Source: Winogradskyella wichelsiae
GTDB taxonomy: Bacteria; Bacteroidota; Bacteroidia; Flavobacteriales; Flavobacteriaceae
Reading direction: 5' to 3'
NCBI RefSeq assembly: GCF_013403925.1
Contig: NZ_JABFDJ010000002.1
Coordinates: 62,001-126,000 of the forward strand
Length of the DNA: 64,000 nt
Both the position numbers and the translations under genes were made by a program. The notes beneath the pieces were generated by a model. It had not been told where the DNA came from and made no database searches. It saw only the letters and a program-made list of their open reading frames with translations. Shown piece by piece: positions 27,106 through 34,914 of the stretch; the stretch's first letter is position 1; every line of letters starts with the position of its first letter.

Positions 27106-28193
27106 AATCTTAATCCTATTCCAAATTCTACTGCTTCGGCTTTAGCTCCATGAGATTTTAAGGTTAATGCTCCAAAAAAGTTCTCTCCAAAATAACGTTT
27201 TAAACCTATCCTTAAATAAGTTCGACCTTCAAAATCATAAGGATAATACACATAATAGCCTATTTGTGTTTCTACAGATAGTTTATTAACAAACAATTCA
27301 TGCCCTACAAAAAGCCCTGCACGTTTGTAATCTTCGTCTCCACTTACATTTTCTTCAGGAAAAGAAACTGATCTGTAATAAATTAACTCTTCAAGAAATT
27401 TTGAAAAGAACACATCTGCTCCAAATTGAATTGCACTAACATGGCTTAAGCGTTTATCTGCATATGCCGATATAACATAAAATGGAAACTGATCACTTCC
27501 TATGACATCACTTTGATTAATCCCTGACCTAAAAGCTATGTTATATTTAATTGGTTCTGTAAATTTTTCATCATCAAGATTACTGATAAACTCAGGTTCT
27601 TCAGCTTCTAATTGGTAAGTTAAACCTACATTAAACGCAATTGTATTTACACTTGTATTTGGTGCTCTAACATTTGCATTAGAATAATGAACTAAAGACA
27701 GCCCAGTTTGAAGACCTAAACGATTAAATAAGCGATCCTTTTTATAGTTAATCATTAGATAAGTAGAACTCAATATCTCAGAACCGAATGCTATATTTTT
27801 TGGATTATCAATCTTATCATAAGGATTAGTATTGTATGCTAAACCTTGTGCAATACGTAACATAATGTTACGCTTAAAGAAATAAAAATTATAGTGTGCA
27901 TACAGCCCATAGCTATCACCTAATTTGTTATTCTTAAAATCTTGATACATAAAAGACGCTCCATAATCTGGATAATTATAGCGTTGCTCCCATGCTTTAT
28001 CACCAAAGGTTTTTTTGTTCCAACTGAAAATAAAACCTTCAGGGTGACCCGTAATTAAATGTAATATATCATTATTGTGAAGTGCTATGTTTCCTCCAAA
28101 ATAATTGAAATCAACATAGGTATTATGTGTTTTATCTTGCCCATAAATAGTTATAGACATTATTACTAAAATTGTACATAATAGATTTCGCAT
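27102..28193 (-). CDS. PagL-like acyloxyacyl hydrolase / outer-membrane barrel
   Basis: A 363-residue outer-membrane protein with a signal peptide (MRNLLCTILVIMSITIYGQ). Strand-rich sequence follows, with an HYSNANVRAPNTSVNTI segment matching the catalytic His-Ser region of PagL-type lipid A 3-O-deacylases. It ends in a barrel-like AVEFGIGLRL. It is about twice the length of enteric PagL, so the activity needs caution. The ATG at 28193 is preferred over a TTG two codons upstream. It is coupled to the downstream lipoprotein. Confidence 0.65.
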   Translation of the reverse strand: MRNLLCTILVIMSITIYGQDKTHNTYVDFNYFGGNIALHNNDILHLITGHPEGFIFSWNKKTFGDKAWEQRYNYPDYGASFMYQDFKNNKLGDSYGLYAHYNFYFFKRNIMLRIAQGLAYNTNPYDKIDNPKNIAFGSEILSSTYLMINYKKDRLFNRLGLQTGLSLVHYSNANVRAPNTSVNTIAFNVGLTYQLEAEEPEFISNLDDEKFTEPIKYNIAFRSGINQSDVIGSDQFPFYVISAYADKRLSHVSAIQFGADVFFSKFLEELIYYRSVSFPEENVSGDEDYKRAGLFVGHELFVNKLSVETQIGYYVYYPYDFEGRTYLRIGLKRYFGENFFGALTLKSHGAKAEAVEFGIGLRL

Positions 28194-28259
28194 TGGCAAT
28201 TATTAAGCCGTAAAAATAGTCAATAATTACAATTTGCCTCTAAGTAATGTACAAGAATG

Positions 28260-28355
28260 CTACATAAATAATGCAGCAATTAAAGATACTGCTGTTAACA
28301 ACAATAGTTGTAACACAAATCTAAAATCTGATTTATACTTATTTATTAATTTCAT
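28260..28355 (-). CDS. Small single-pass membrane protein (31 residues)
   Basis: A short frame not usually called as a gene. It begins MKLINKYKSDFRF and continues with VLQLLLLTAVSLIAALFM. A Lys/Arg-rich N-terminus precedes an ~18-residue hydrophobic helix at the very C-terminus, the classic layout of a small inner-membrane protein. It lies 66 bp upstream of the PagL-like gene on the same strand and downstream of the ferredoxin reductase gene. Homologues would confirm it; the function is unknown. Confidence 0.5.
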   Translation of the reverse strand: MKLINKYKSDFRFVLQLLLLTAVSLIAALFM

Positions 28356-28556
28356 GATTTAAGGCTTTAACCAAATTGAACATTCATACCCAATATTGGT
28401 ATTAATAAAGCGCAAATATCTGATTAAAAAAACATTCTTTTGTTAATTTAATTCTAATAAATAGTTATCTAATTAAATCTAAGTCGAAATTTTATGTTAA
28501 TTTAATTTCGACCTAAATTTAAGTCTCATAAATAGACATCTGATAATACTATTAAA

Positions 28557-29606
28557 TTACACTATTGCCTTTACTACTGCTTTAGGTGATTCTTTTCTTG
28601 TACCATCAAAACCATTAATACCACTTACAGTTGTGTATTTTAAAACAAACTTCTTACCCGGATTTAATAGTTTATAGGCTGATTGACACATTAACGTCGC
28701 TTCATGAAAACCACATAAAATTAATTTTAGTTTCCCTTCGTATGTATTCACATCTCCAATAGCATAAATACCAGGGATATTGGTTTGATAATCTAAAGTA
28801 TCTACTTTTATAGCATTCTTTTCGATCTCTAATCCCCAATCTCCTATCGGTCCTAGTTTTGGTGATAAACCAAAAAGAGGAATAAAAGCATCTGCTTCTA
28901 AAATTTCAGTTTCACCATCTTTAGTCACGGATACACCTTCAATTTTAGTTTCGCCATGTAACGCTGTAATTTCAGCAGGTGTAATAATATTAATTTTGTT
29001 TAGAGATTTTAATTCTTGCACACGTTCAACAGAATCTAAAGCCCCTCTAAATTCATTTCGTCTGTGAACAAGTGTTACCTCTGAAGCTACATCTGCTAAG
29101 AAAATACTCCAATCTAAAGCAGAATCTCCACCACCTGCAATCACCACTTTTTTATCGCGATACACTTCTGGGTCTTTAATAAAGTAAGCTAAACCGTTAT
29201 CTTCATATTTATCAATACCATCTAACGGTGGCTTTCTAGGTTCAAAACTTCCTAAACCACCTGCAATAGCAATAATTGGTGCATGATGCTGTGTTCCTTT
29301 ATTAGTCGTAACAATAAAACTACCATCTTCTAATTTCTCAATGGTTTCTGCACGTTCTCCTAAGGTAAAACCAGGCTGAAATTGTTTTCCTTGTTCTAAT
29401 AGATTAGATGTTAAATCGTCTGCTAATATTTCGGGAAATCCTGGAATATCGTAAATCGGTTTTTTAGGATATAATTCTGAACATTGCCCACCAGCTTGAG
29501 GTAAAGCATCAATTAAATGACATTTCATTTTTAATAATCCTGCTTCAAATACGGTAAATAAACCTGTTGGCCCTGCACCTATGATAAGTATATCTGTTTT
29601 AATCAT
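28557..29606 (-). CDS. Thioredoxin-reductase-like ferredoxin-NADP+ reductase
   Basis: A 349-residue flavoprotein. The FAD motif is IIGAGPTGLF (residues 8-17) and the NADPH motif is VVIAGGGDSALDW. The redox CxxC of thioredoxin reductase is missing, as in the YumC-type ferredoxin-NADP+ reductases. A second FAD motif, IPGIYAIGDVNTYEGK, follows. As the last gene of the sulfite reductase operon (4 bp after the siroheme gene), it probably supplies reduced ferredoxin to sulfite reductase. Confidence 0.88.
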   Translation of the reverse strand: MIKTDILIIGAGPTGLFTVFEAGLLKMKCHLIDALPQAGGQCSELYPKKPIYDIPGFPEILADDLTSNLLEQGKQFQPGFTLGERAETIEKLEDGSFIVTTNKGTQHHAPIIAIAGGLGSFEPRKPPLDGIDKYEDNGLAYFIKDPEVYRDKKVVIAGGGDSALDWSIFLADVASEVTLVHRRNEFRGALDSVERVQELKSLNKINIITPAEITALHGETKIEGVSVTKDGETEILEADAFIPLFGLSPKLGPIGDWGLEIEKNAIKVDTLDYQTNIPGIYAIGDVNTYEGKLKLILCGFHEATLMCQSAYKLLNPGKKFVLKYTTVSGINGFDGTRKESPKAVVKAIV

Positions 29607-29609
29607 AAT

Positions 29610-30188
29610 CTATAATTTCTCTACTAAACCTTTAGTAAATTCATTTAACTTTTCGACTTTCTGTTCAAAGTCACCTTTTATTGTTTTTCTGTAAACATTG
29701 AGATTTTTTACTAAATCATCAATATTTTCAGGGATAACGTCTTCAAAAAACTGACGTAATCGCTTTGCTGTAGTTGGCGATTTTCCATTGGTAGAAATCG
29801 CAACTTTCACATTACCTTTAGTAACAATCCCTCCCATATAAAAATCGCAATATGGTGGATTATCAGCCACGTTGACTAATTTATCTTGTGCTCGGCAATC
29901 TCTATATATTTCGACATTAATTTCAGGAAGATCCGTTGTTGCAATAACAATGTGATGTCCTTTTAAGTAATCTATATTATAATTATCGGTAATTCTATTA
30001 ACGTTACCTGTATCTGCAACGGCAATGGTTCCTTCTCTAAACATTGGTGAAACCATAGTCACATTTGCATCTGGACTCGACTTTAATAAAAAGGTCAATT
30101 TTTCTTCTGCAACGTAACCACCACCAACGATTAAGACTTTAAGATTATTCGTCTTTAGAAAAATGGGATATAAATTATTTCTTTCCAT
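29610..30188 (-). CDS. Precorrin-2 dehydrogenase / sirohydrochlorin ferrochelatase (Met8/CysG-N type)
   Basis: A 192-residue protein matching the N-terminal half of CysG: NAD-binding LIVGGGYVAEEKLTFLL near residue 18, HIVIATTDLPEIN, and VNVADNPPYCDFYMGGIV. It converts precorrin-2 to sirohydrochlorin, and probably to siroheme, the cofactor of sulfite reductase. Pairing with a separate methyltransferase gene (cobA) just upstream splits the two halves of enteric CysG over adjacent genes. Confidence 0.9.
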   Translation of the reverse strand: MERNNLYPIFLKTNNLKVLIVGGGYVAEEKLTFLLKSSPDANVTMVSPMFREGTIAVADTGNVNRITDNYNIDYLKGHHIVIATTDLPEINVEIYRDCRAQDKLVNVADNPPYCDFYMGGIVTKGNVKVAISTNGKSPTTAKRLRQFFEDVIPENIDDLVKNLNVYRKTIKGDFEQKVEKLNEFTKGLVEKL

Positions 30189-30190
30189 TA

Positions 30191-30958
30191 TTACGCGGTT
30201 TTTTTATGCGCCAAATCAGCTTCAACATAAATATCTGAAAGATCTACACGCTGATTTACAACTTCGCCTATAATGATAATTGCAGGATTAGACAATTGCT
30301 TTTCTTCTACAATAGCTTCGATAGTAGACATTTTACCAATCCCTACTTTTTCATTTACTCGTGTACCATTTTGAATTATTGCAATCGCTGTTTCCGATTT
30401 TCCTTCTTTTGAAAAAATCTGAACAATTTCTGAAAGTTTACTCATCCCCATTAAAATTACAACTGTTGCCGTAGACTTTGCAGCTAAAGCAATATCACCT
30501 GAGATTTGATGCGATTTTGTGGTTCCTGTAATGACCCAAAAGCTTTCAGATGCATTTCGTTTTGTTAACGGAATACCTTGGTAAGCTGGTACTGCAGCAG
30601 ATGAAGAAATACCGGGAACAACAGCGACTTCAATAGCATATGCTTTAGCATACTCTAATTCTTCTGCGCCACGACCAAATATAAATGGATCTCCACCTTT
30701 AAGACGCACTACATGCCCGCATCTCAAAGCACGTTCTATGATTAACTCATTAATTTGACTCTGTTGATATGCATAGCAACCTTTGCGTTTACCAACAAAA
30801 ATTAATTCTGCATTTGGCGAAGCATACTCTAACAACTCGTTATTAACAAGCGCATCATACAAAATAACATCTGCAGATTTAATGGCTTTTATGGCCTTAA
30901 CAGTAATTAAATCTACGTCTCCAGGTCCTGCGCCTACTATGGTTAATTTAGGTGTCAT
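30191..30958 (-). CDS. cobA: Uroporphyrinogen-III C-methyltransferase
   Basis: A 255-residue SAM-dependent methyltransferase that makes precorrin-2. Motifs are VGAGPGDVDLITVKA, RLKGGDPFIFGRGAEE and VPGISSSAAVPAYQGIPLT. An upstream in-frame start (30979) would overlap the sulfite reductase gene by 17 bp. The ATG at 30958 (MTPKLTIVGAGPG) starts the domain directly and is preferred. It supplies the siroheme branch used by the sulfite reductase encoded upstream. Confidence 0.93.
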   Translation of the reverse strand: MTPKLTIVGAGPGDVDLITVKAIKAIKSADVILYDALVNNELLEYASPNAELIFVGKRKGCYAYQQSQINELIIERALRCGHVVRLKGGDPFIFGRGAEELEYAKAYAIEVAVVPGISSSAAVPAYQGIPLTKRNASESFWVITGTTKSHQISGDIALAAKSTATVVILMGMSKLSEIVQIFSKEGKSETAIAIIQNGTRVNEKVGIGKMSTIEAIVEEKQLSNPAIIIIGEVVNQRVDLSDIYVEADLAHKKTA

Positions 30959-30962
30959 AATC

Positions 30963-33056
30963 TTATTTTTTTTCAGCAACCTGATTGTCTCTAAAAGCTC
31001 TTACACTTTTTAAAAATTGCTGTGCTGTATTTATATAATTACTTGCAAAATCTTCCGTTGGTGGAACCGTTTTTATTTGATAAATTACATCTGAAAAAGA
31101 GGCTCCTAATTCAATTTTCTTTGTATCTACAAAAAGTTCATCGAACTGTTTAATAATTCCGGCTTGTGAATTTGTTGTAACATTCTCTGAAAGTAAAATG
31201 GCTTTTGCCGAATTTACCATAGAGCGATACGCTTCGTAAATAGCACCTGAATACACTCTATTTTTATAGGCCGCTTGTGCTTCTTCAATCTTCTCATCAC
31301 TTTCTAAAAACAATGTGGCAATTAAATCAATAACCACACCTGCACACTCACCAATTCCTATGGCTTTTACATATTCTTCTTCTGTTCCCCAATCAATAAA
31401 ATCTTGTTGAGTAAGATTATCTACACTAGACAGATCCGTTAATAGTTGATAAAAATACTTTTCGCCTTGTTCTTTATAGTAATCTACAAATAGTTTTCCT
31501 GCTGCATTTTCTTCAAAATCATTAAGAATTCTACGCAACGCTTCAGGTCCTCTTCGGCTTGGAATTTTAACGACTTTATCTGCAAAATAAGCTTTACCAT
31601 TTCCTAAATTACCGCCACCTAAAAGCACTTGTAGTGCGGGTGCCACTAATTTATCTTTGGTTCTAATAGACATGCCTTGAAAACCAATATTTGCCATATT
31701 GTGTTGCCCACAAGCATTCATACAACCACTAATTTTAATGACTAAATCATTATTCTCTAAATATTGTGGGTACTCTGCTTTAATAACACGTTCTAATTCT
31801 TCTGCTATTCCTGTACTACTTGCAATACCAAGGTTACAAGTATCTGTACCAGGACAGGCTGTAATATCTACGGCTTTATTATAACCCGCTTCTACAAAAC
31901 CAAGTTTCTCTAATTCGGTATAGAAAAAAGGAAGTGCTTCTTCTTTTACAAAAGGAATTAAAATATTCTGGCGCAAGCTTAATCTAATTTCACCTGCGGC
32001 GTAATTCTCTACCAAATCAGCTAATAACCGTGCTTTATCGGTATAAAAATCACCTAAAAGTACTTTGATACCAATCGCCACATAGCCATTTTGTTTTTGA
32101 GGAATTACATTCGTAGACTTCCATAAGTTATAAGCATCTTCATTTTTAATCGCAACTGTTGGAAAATCGATTTCAACGGGTTTTGAAGCTGTATAATTAG
32201 ATTCATCAATTGTTACCGTTTTAAATTCAATCGCGGTTTGTTCTTCTTCAACTAGTGTTTTAAAAGCCTCTACTCCGATATCTTTTAATAAGAATTTCAT
32301 TCGGGCTTTGGCTCTACTTTTTCGTTCACCATAACGATCAAAAACTCTAAGAACACCTTCCATTAAAGGAATAATTTTATCTGCAGGTAGAAATTCATAA
32401 AACAAATCGGCATGTCTTGGTTGTGACCCTAAACCACCAGCTAACATCACTTTAAATCCTTTAACACCATTTTCAATTTTAGCAATAAAACCTAAATCGT
32501 GCATGTAAGATAAACCTGTATCTTCATCAGAAGCTGAAAAAGACACCTTAAATTTTCGACCCATTTCTTGACAAATTGGGTTTCTTAAAAAGAATTTAAA
32601 TAATGCATCTGCATAAGGTGAAACATCAAAAGATTCATTCATATCAATACCTGCCGTTTCACTAGCGGTAACATTTCTTACCGTATTTCCACAAGCTTCT
32701 CTAAGCGTAACATTATCGCGTTCTAATTCCGCCCAAAGTTCTGGGGTTCTGTTTAAATCTACATAGTGAATTTGAATATCTTGACGTGTAGTTATGTGCA
32801 ATCGACTTCTAGAATATTCATCAGAAACCTCAGCAATACGACGCAACTGATGACTTAGAACTTTACCATAAGGCAATTTAATTCTAATCATCTGCACACC
32901 TTCTTGGCGTTGACCGTAAACGCCTCTGGCTAAACGTAGACTACGGAATTTTTCTTCATCAATCTTACCCTTATGAAAAAGCTCAATCTTATTAGCTAAC
33001 TCAAGGATATCCTTCTGTACAACAGGATTTTCTAATTCGGTTCTAAAACTTTGCAT
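30963..33056 (-). CDS. Siroheme-dependent assimilatory sulfite (nitrite) reductase with C-terminal HEPN-like extension
   Basis: A 697-residue hemoprotein. The two nitrite/sulfite reductase repeats cover about 1-530. The [4Fe-4S]-siroheme cysteines are in ACPGTDTCNLG and ISGCMNACG (about residues 399-448). Context (PAPS reductase, siroheme genes, ferredoxin reductase) favours sulfite. An added helical domain (about 560-690; YKNRVYSGAIYEAYRSMVNSAKAIL) resembles HEPN-type helical bundles without an obvious nuclease motif. It starts a four-gene operon preceded by a CCTA-N9-TAGG operator. Confidence 0.88.
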   Translation of the reverse strand: MQSFRTELENPVVQKDILELANKIELFHKGKIDEEKFRSLRLARGVYGQRQEGVQMIRIKLPYGKVLSHQLRRIAEVSDEYSRSRLHITTRQDIQIHYVDLNRTPELWAELERDNVTLREACGNTVRNVTASETAGIDMNESFDVSPYADALFKFFLRNPICQEMGRKFKVSFSASDEDTGLSYMHDLGFIAKIENGVKGFKVMLAGGLGSQPRHADLFYEFLPADKIIPLMEGVLRVFDRYGERKSRAKARMKFLLKDIGVEAFKTLVEEEQTAIEFKTVTIDESNYTASKPVEIDFPTVAIKNEDAYNLWKSTNVIPQKQNGYVAIGIKVLLGDFYTDKARLLADLVENYAAGEIRLSLRQNILIPFVKEEALPFFYTELEKLGFVEAGYNKAVDITACPGTDTCNLGIASSTGIAEELERVIKAEYPQYLENNDLVIKISGCMNACGQHNMANIGFQGMSIRTKDKLVAPALQVLLGGGNLGNGKAYFADKVVKIPSRRGPEALRRILNDFEENAAGKLFVDYYKEQGEKYFYQLLTDLSSVDNLTQQDFIDWGTEEEYVKAIGIGECAGVVIDLIATLFLESDEKIEEAQAAYKNRVYSGAIYEAYRSMVNSAKAILLSENVTTNSQAGIIKQFDELFVDTKKIELGASFSDVIYQIKTVPPTEDFASNYINTAQQFLKSVRAFRDNQVAEKK

Positions 33057-33072
33057 AATTTAAATTATATTA

Positions 33073-33104
33073 TTCCTATGGATTTAGTAGGATATTGAAA
33101 CGTA
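33073..33104 (-). promoter_or_regulatory. Operator CCTA-N9-TAGG and -7 element of the sulfite reductase operon
   Basis: CCTA (33075-33078) and TAGG (33088-33091) form an inverted repeat around a 9-bp spacer. On the minus strand TACGTTTC (33104-33097) resembles the -7 box, with the operator starting 5 bp after it, around the transcription start. The same arrangement is found upstream of the DUF2061-cysH genes. Confidence 0.65.
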
Positions 33105-33142
33105 TTTTTTAAGCTACTGATAGCCTTTATTTTAAAAATGTA

Positions 33143-33763
33143 TTACTGAAAATGTATGCCACATTCTCTATTGAGAAGTGCCTTAATAGGATCGAAATAA
33201 TCAGCATTTTTAGCTAATTCATTATCCTGTATATATTGATCTAAATCTTTATCGCTCCAATAATAAAAAGGACTCACTTTGAGGATTCCATCTTTACTGT
33301 AGCTTAAAATATCTTTCTTATCTCTAAATTCTGTTTGTCTAATTCTAATATTTGTAAACCAGATATCAGGATTTTCTTCTTTTAACGCACGTCTAAAAGG
33401 TTCTAATTTTACCACTTCTGAAAATTCATCATGATTATCATCCTCTAAATTAGGAAGCCCAATAGTAGAACCAATTTCTGCTTTGGTCTGTAAACTTTTA
33501 TATTTTCGAATATTAAGATCATACTCATCAATTAAATTTGCTGCATGCTCATAAGTTGAAGGCTGATTATATAAAGTATCGCACCACACAACTCTAATAT
33601 CATTATCTAATTGAGACATTGTGCTTAATAAAACTGAAGAATAGACACCAAAACTTGTCGTAACAATTCTATTTTCAGATAGTTCTAAGGCCCATTGGGC
33701 TATCTCAATAGGTGATTTATCTTTTAACTTTTTATTCCAAATATCGATATCTATAGCTATCAT
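33143..33763 (-). CDS. cysH: Phosphoadenylyl-sulfate (PAPS) reductase
   Basis: A 206-residue enzyme that reduces PAPS to sulfite with thioredoxin. The PP-motif SFGVYSSVLL, EPFRRALKEENPDIWFTNIRIRQTEFR and the C-terminal ECGIH with its catalytic Cys are visible. It lacks the paired cysteines of the iron-sulfur APS reductases, so PAPS is the likely substrate. The ATG at 33763 overlaps the DUF2061 stop by 4 bp (ATGA) and is preferred to one three codons upstream. The usual downstream cysD and cysN are absent here. Confidence 0.87.
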   Translation of the reverse strand: MIAIDIDIWNKKLKDKSPIEIAQWALELSENRIVTTSFGVYSSVLLSTMSQLDNDIRVVWCDTLYNQPSTYEHAANLIDEYDLNIRKYKSLQTKAEIGSTIGLPNLEDDNHDEFSEVVKLEPFRRALKEENPDIWFTNIRIRQTEFRDKKDILSYSKDGILKVSPFYYWSDKDLDQYIQDNELAKNADYFDPIKALLNRECGIHFQ

Positions 33764-33963
33764 TTTCCCCATTTTATATTATTCCAAGTGCGTTCATGAA
33801 AAAAGTACAGCACCATTTTAGATATTAATTCTACTCCTCCTATTGACAAAGCTAATGCTAAAGTTCCAGTAATTAAATAGGAAATAATTACGGTATCTAA
33901 AGTACCTAACACTCTCCAACTCACTGTTTTTACAATACTTCTTTTAATATTTTCTTGCGACAT
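33760..33963 (-). CDS. DUF2061 small membrane protein
   Basis: A 67-residue protein with two predicted membrane segments (about 12-30 and 32-52), with SIVKTVSWRVLGTLDTVIISYLITG and LISKMVLYFFHERTWNNI, the DUF2061 signature. The function of the family is unknown, but it often sits beside sulfate assimilation genes and may be involved in sulfate entry or retention (inference from context). It is the first gene of an operon with cysH. Confidence 0.82.
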   Translation of the reverse strand: MSQENIKRSIVKTVSWRVLGTLDTVIISYLITGTLALALSIGGVELISKMVLYFFHERTWNNIKWGK

Positions 33964-34047
33964 ATTTGATTCTTGTGTCTCCCTTTTTAAACTAGTATCT
34001 ACATGAAATATACTATTAATAATATGCTAATCATTAAAAACTATTAC

Positions 34048-34100
34048 CCTATAGGCTTACTAGGATAAAACAAACATAGTTATTAATTTTTAATTTAAAA
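34048..34100 (-). promoter_or_regulatory. Promoter with CCTA-N9-TAGG operator upstream of DUF2061-cysH
   Basis: On the minus strand TTTT (34100-34097), an 18-bp spacer and a perfect -7 TATGTTTG (34078-34071) are followed six bases later by the inverted repeat CCTA-N9-TAGG (34064-34048). The operator thus covers the transcription start, a typical repressor position. The candidate repressor is the Rrf2 protein encoded just upstream. Confidence 0.72.
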
Positions 34101-34174
34101 GTTAATTTTTTCAAAAAAGTAAAAAGTGTATTAATTTAGAATGCTCTTATTTACATAAGATTAAGACATAAATT

Positions 34175-34600
34175 TTAGAGAGTCACATCAGTATTAGACA
34201 AATCGGCTAATGTTGTGTTACGGAATATTTCTAAAGTATTATCTCTTACTTTAAGCATTATTTTATTTACAGCACATGATGCTTCGTCTGGACAATCCGA
34301 ACATTTTTCGTAGAAATTTAGGCTTACACAAGGCACCATTGCTATTGGACCTTCGAGTAACCTCATTACCGTAGTCATAGGAATCTCATTTGGATCTTTT
34401 AAAAGATAGTAGCCACCACCTTTACCTTTTTTAGATCCTAACATTCCGTTTTTACGTAAAGTTAGTAAGATACTTTCTAAAAATTTTTGAGATATATTTT
34501 CTGATTTAGAAATCGTAGAAATCTGCACAGGCATGCGTTCTTCTTGCCTAGCCAAATGCACTAACGCCTTTATTCCGTATTTTGTTTTCTTTGAAAGCAT
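34175..34600 (-). CDS. Rrf2-family transcriptional regulator, four-cysteine type
   Basis: A 141-residue winged-helix regulator. MLSKKTKYGIKALVHLA and FLESILLTLRKNGMLGSKKGKGGGYYL are typical Rrf2. Four cysteines at 91, 100, 103 and 109 (PCVSLNFYEKCSDC, then C) sit where IscR binds an iron-sulfur cluster, so cluster or cysteine-status sensing is plausible. CymR, the sulfur regulator of Firmicutes, belongs to the same family. Position beside cysH and the CCTA-N9-TAGG operators suggests it controls sulfate assimilation. Confidence 0.87.
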   Translation of the reverse strand: MLSKKTKYGIKALVHLARQEERMPVQISTISKSENISQKFLESILLTLRKNGMLGSKKGKGGGYYLLKDPNEIPMTTVMRLLEGPIAMVPCVSLNFYEKCSDCPDEASCAVNKIMLKVRDNTLEIFRNTTLADLSNTDVTL

Positions 34601-34709
34601 AGTGTAAATCTAAGACTATTTTAACCACAGAAAAAAACTAAAGCGGGTTCAATTTAATAATTTAATATTTTCTTTAGACTAATAGGTCTTCTGTATTGAT
34701 ATTAATACG

Positions 34710-34717
34710 TACTTTTG
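34710..34717 (+). promoter_or_regulatory. Candidate metK -7 promoter element
   Basis: TACTTTTG is an exact TAnnTTTG match. Transcription would begin near 34724, seven bases before the first stem of the riboswitch, so the whole aptamer would be in the transcript. Confidence 0.55.
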
Positions 34718-34730
34718 TCCTGAAATTATA

Positions 34731-34837
34731 AGAGGAAAAATTTGTCTGATTGCAACCTCTAGTACTGAAACTATTTCAGTACCTGTTCATTAAGAACAGA
34801 TTCTGAATTGAATTCAGAATAAAAAATGCTAAAGCAG
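34731..34837 (+). ncRNA. SAM-II-like riboswitch upstream of metK, with three inserted hairpins
   Basis: P1 is AGAGG (34731-34735) with CCTCT (34756-34760). Its loop holds AATTTGTCTGATTGCAA, matching the conserved AUUU...AUUGCAA of SAM-II aptamers. The distal strand TGCTAAAGCAG (34827-34837) matches the conserved GCUAAA segment. It can form the pseudoknot with the loop: CTG 34746-34748 with CAG 34835-34837, and GCA 34752-34754 with TGC 34827-34829. Between P1 and the distal strand lie three extra hairpins: 34762-34782 (9 bp), 34783-34799 (6 bp), 34800-34820 (8 bp). The gene controlled makes SAM. Confidence 0.8.
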
Positions 34838-34914
34838 TAAGTTTTCTACTTCTCTAGCGACCTTGTAATCGAAAAGTTTTTCATAACTGAATTATTATTA
34901 TAAACATACGATTT

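Noticed and set aside
34731..34837. S-box (SAM-I) riboswitch upstream of metK
   Set aside because: The long SAM-I core and its kink-turn are absent. The AUUGCAA and GCUAAA segments and the pseudoknot fit SAM-II instead.
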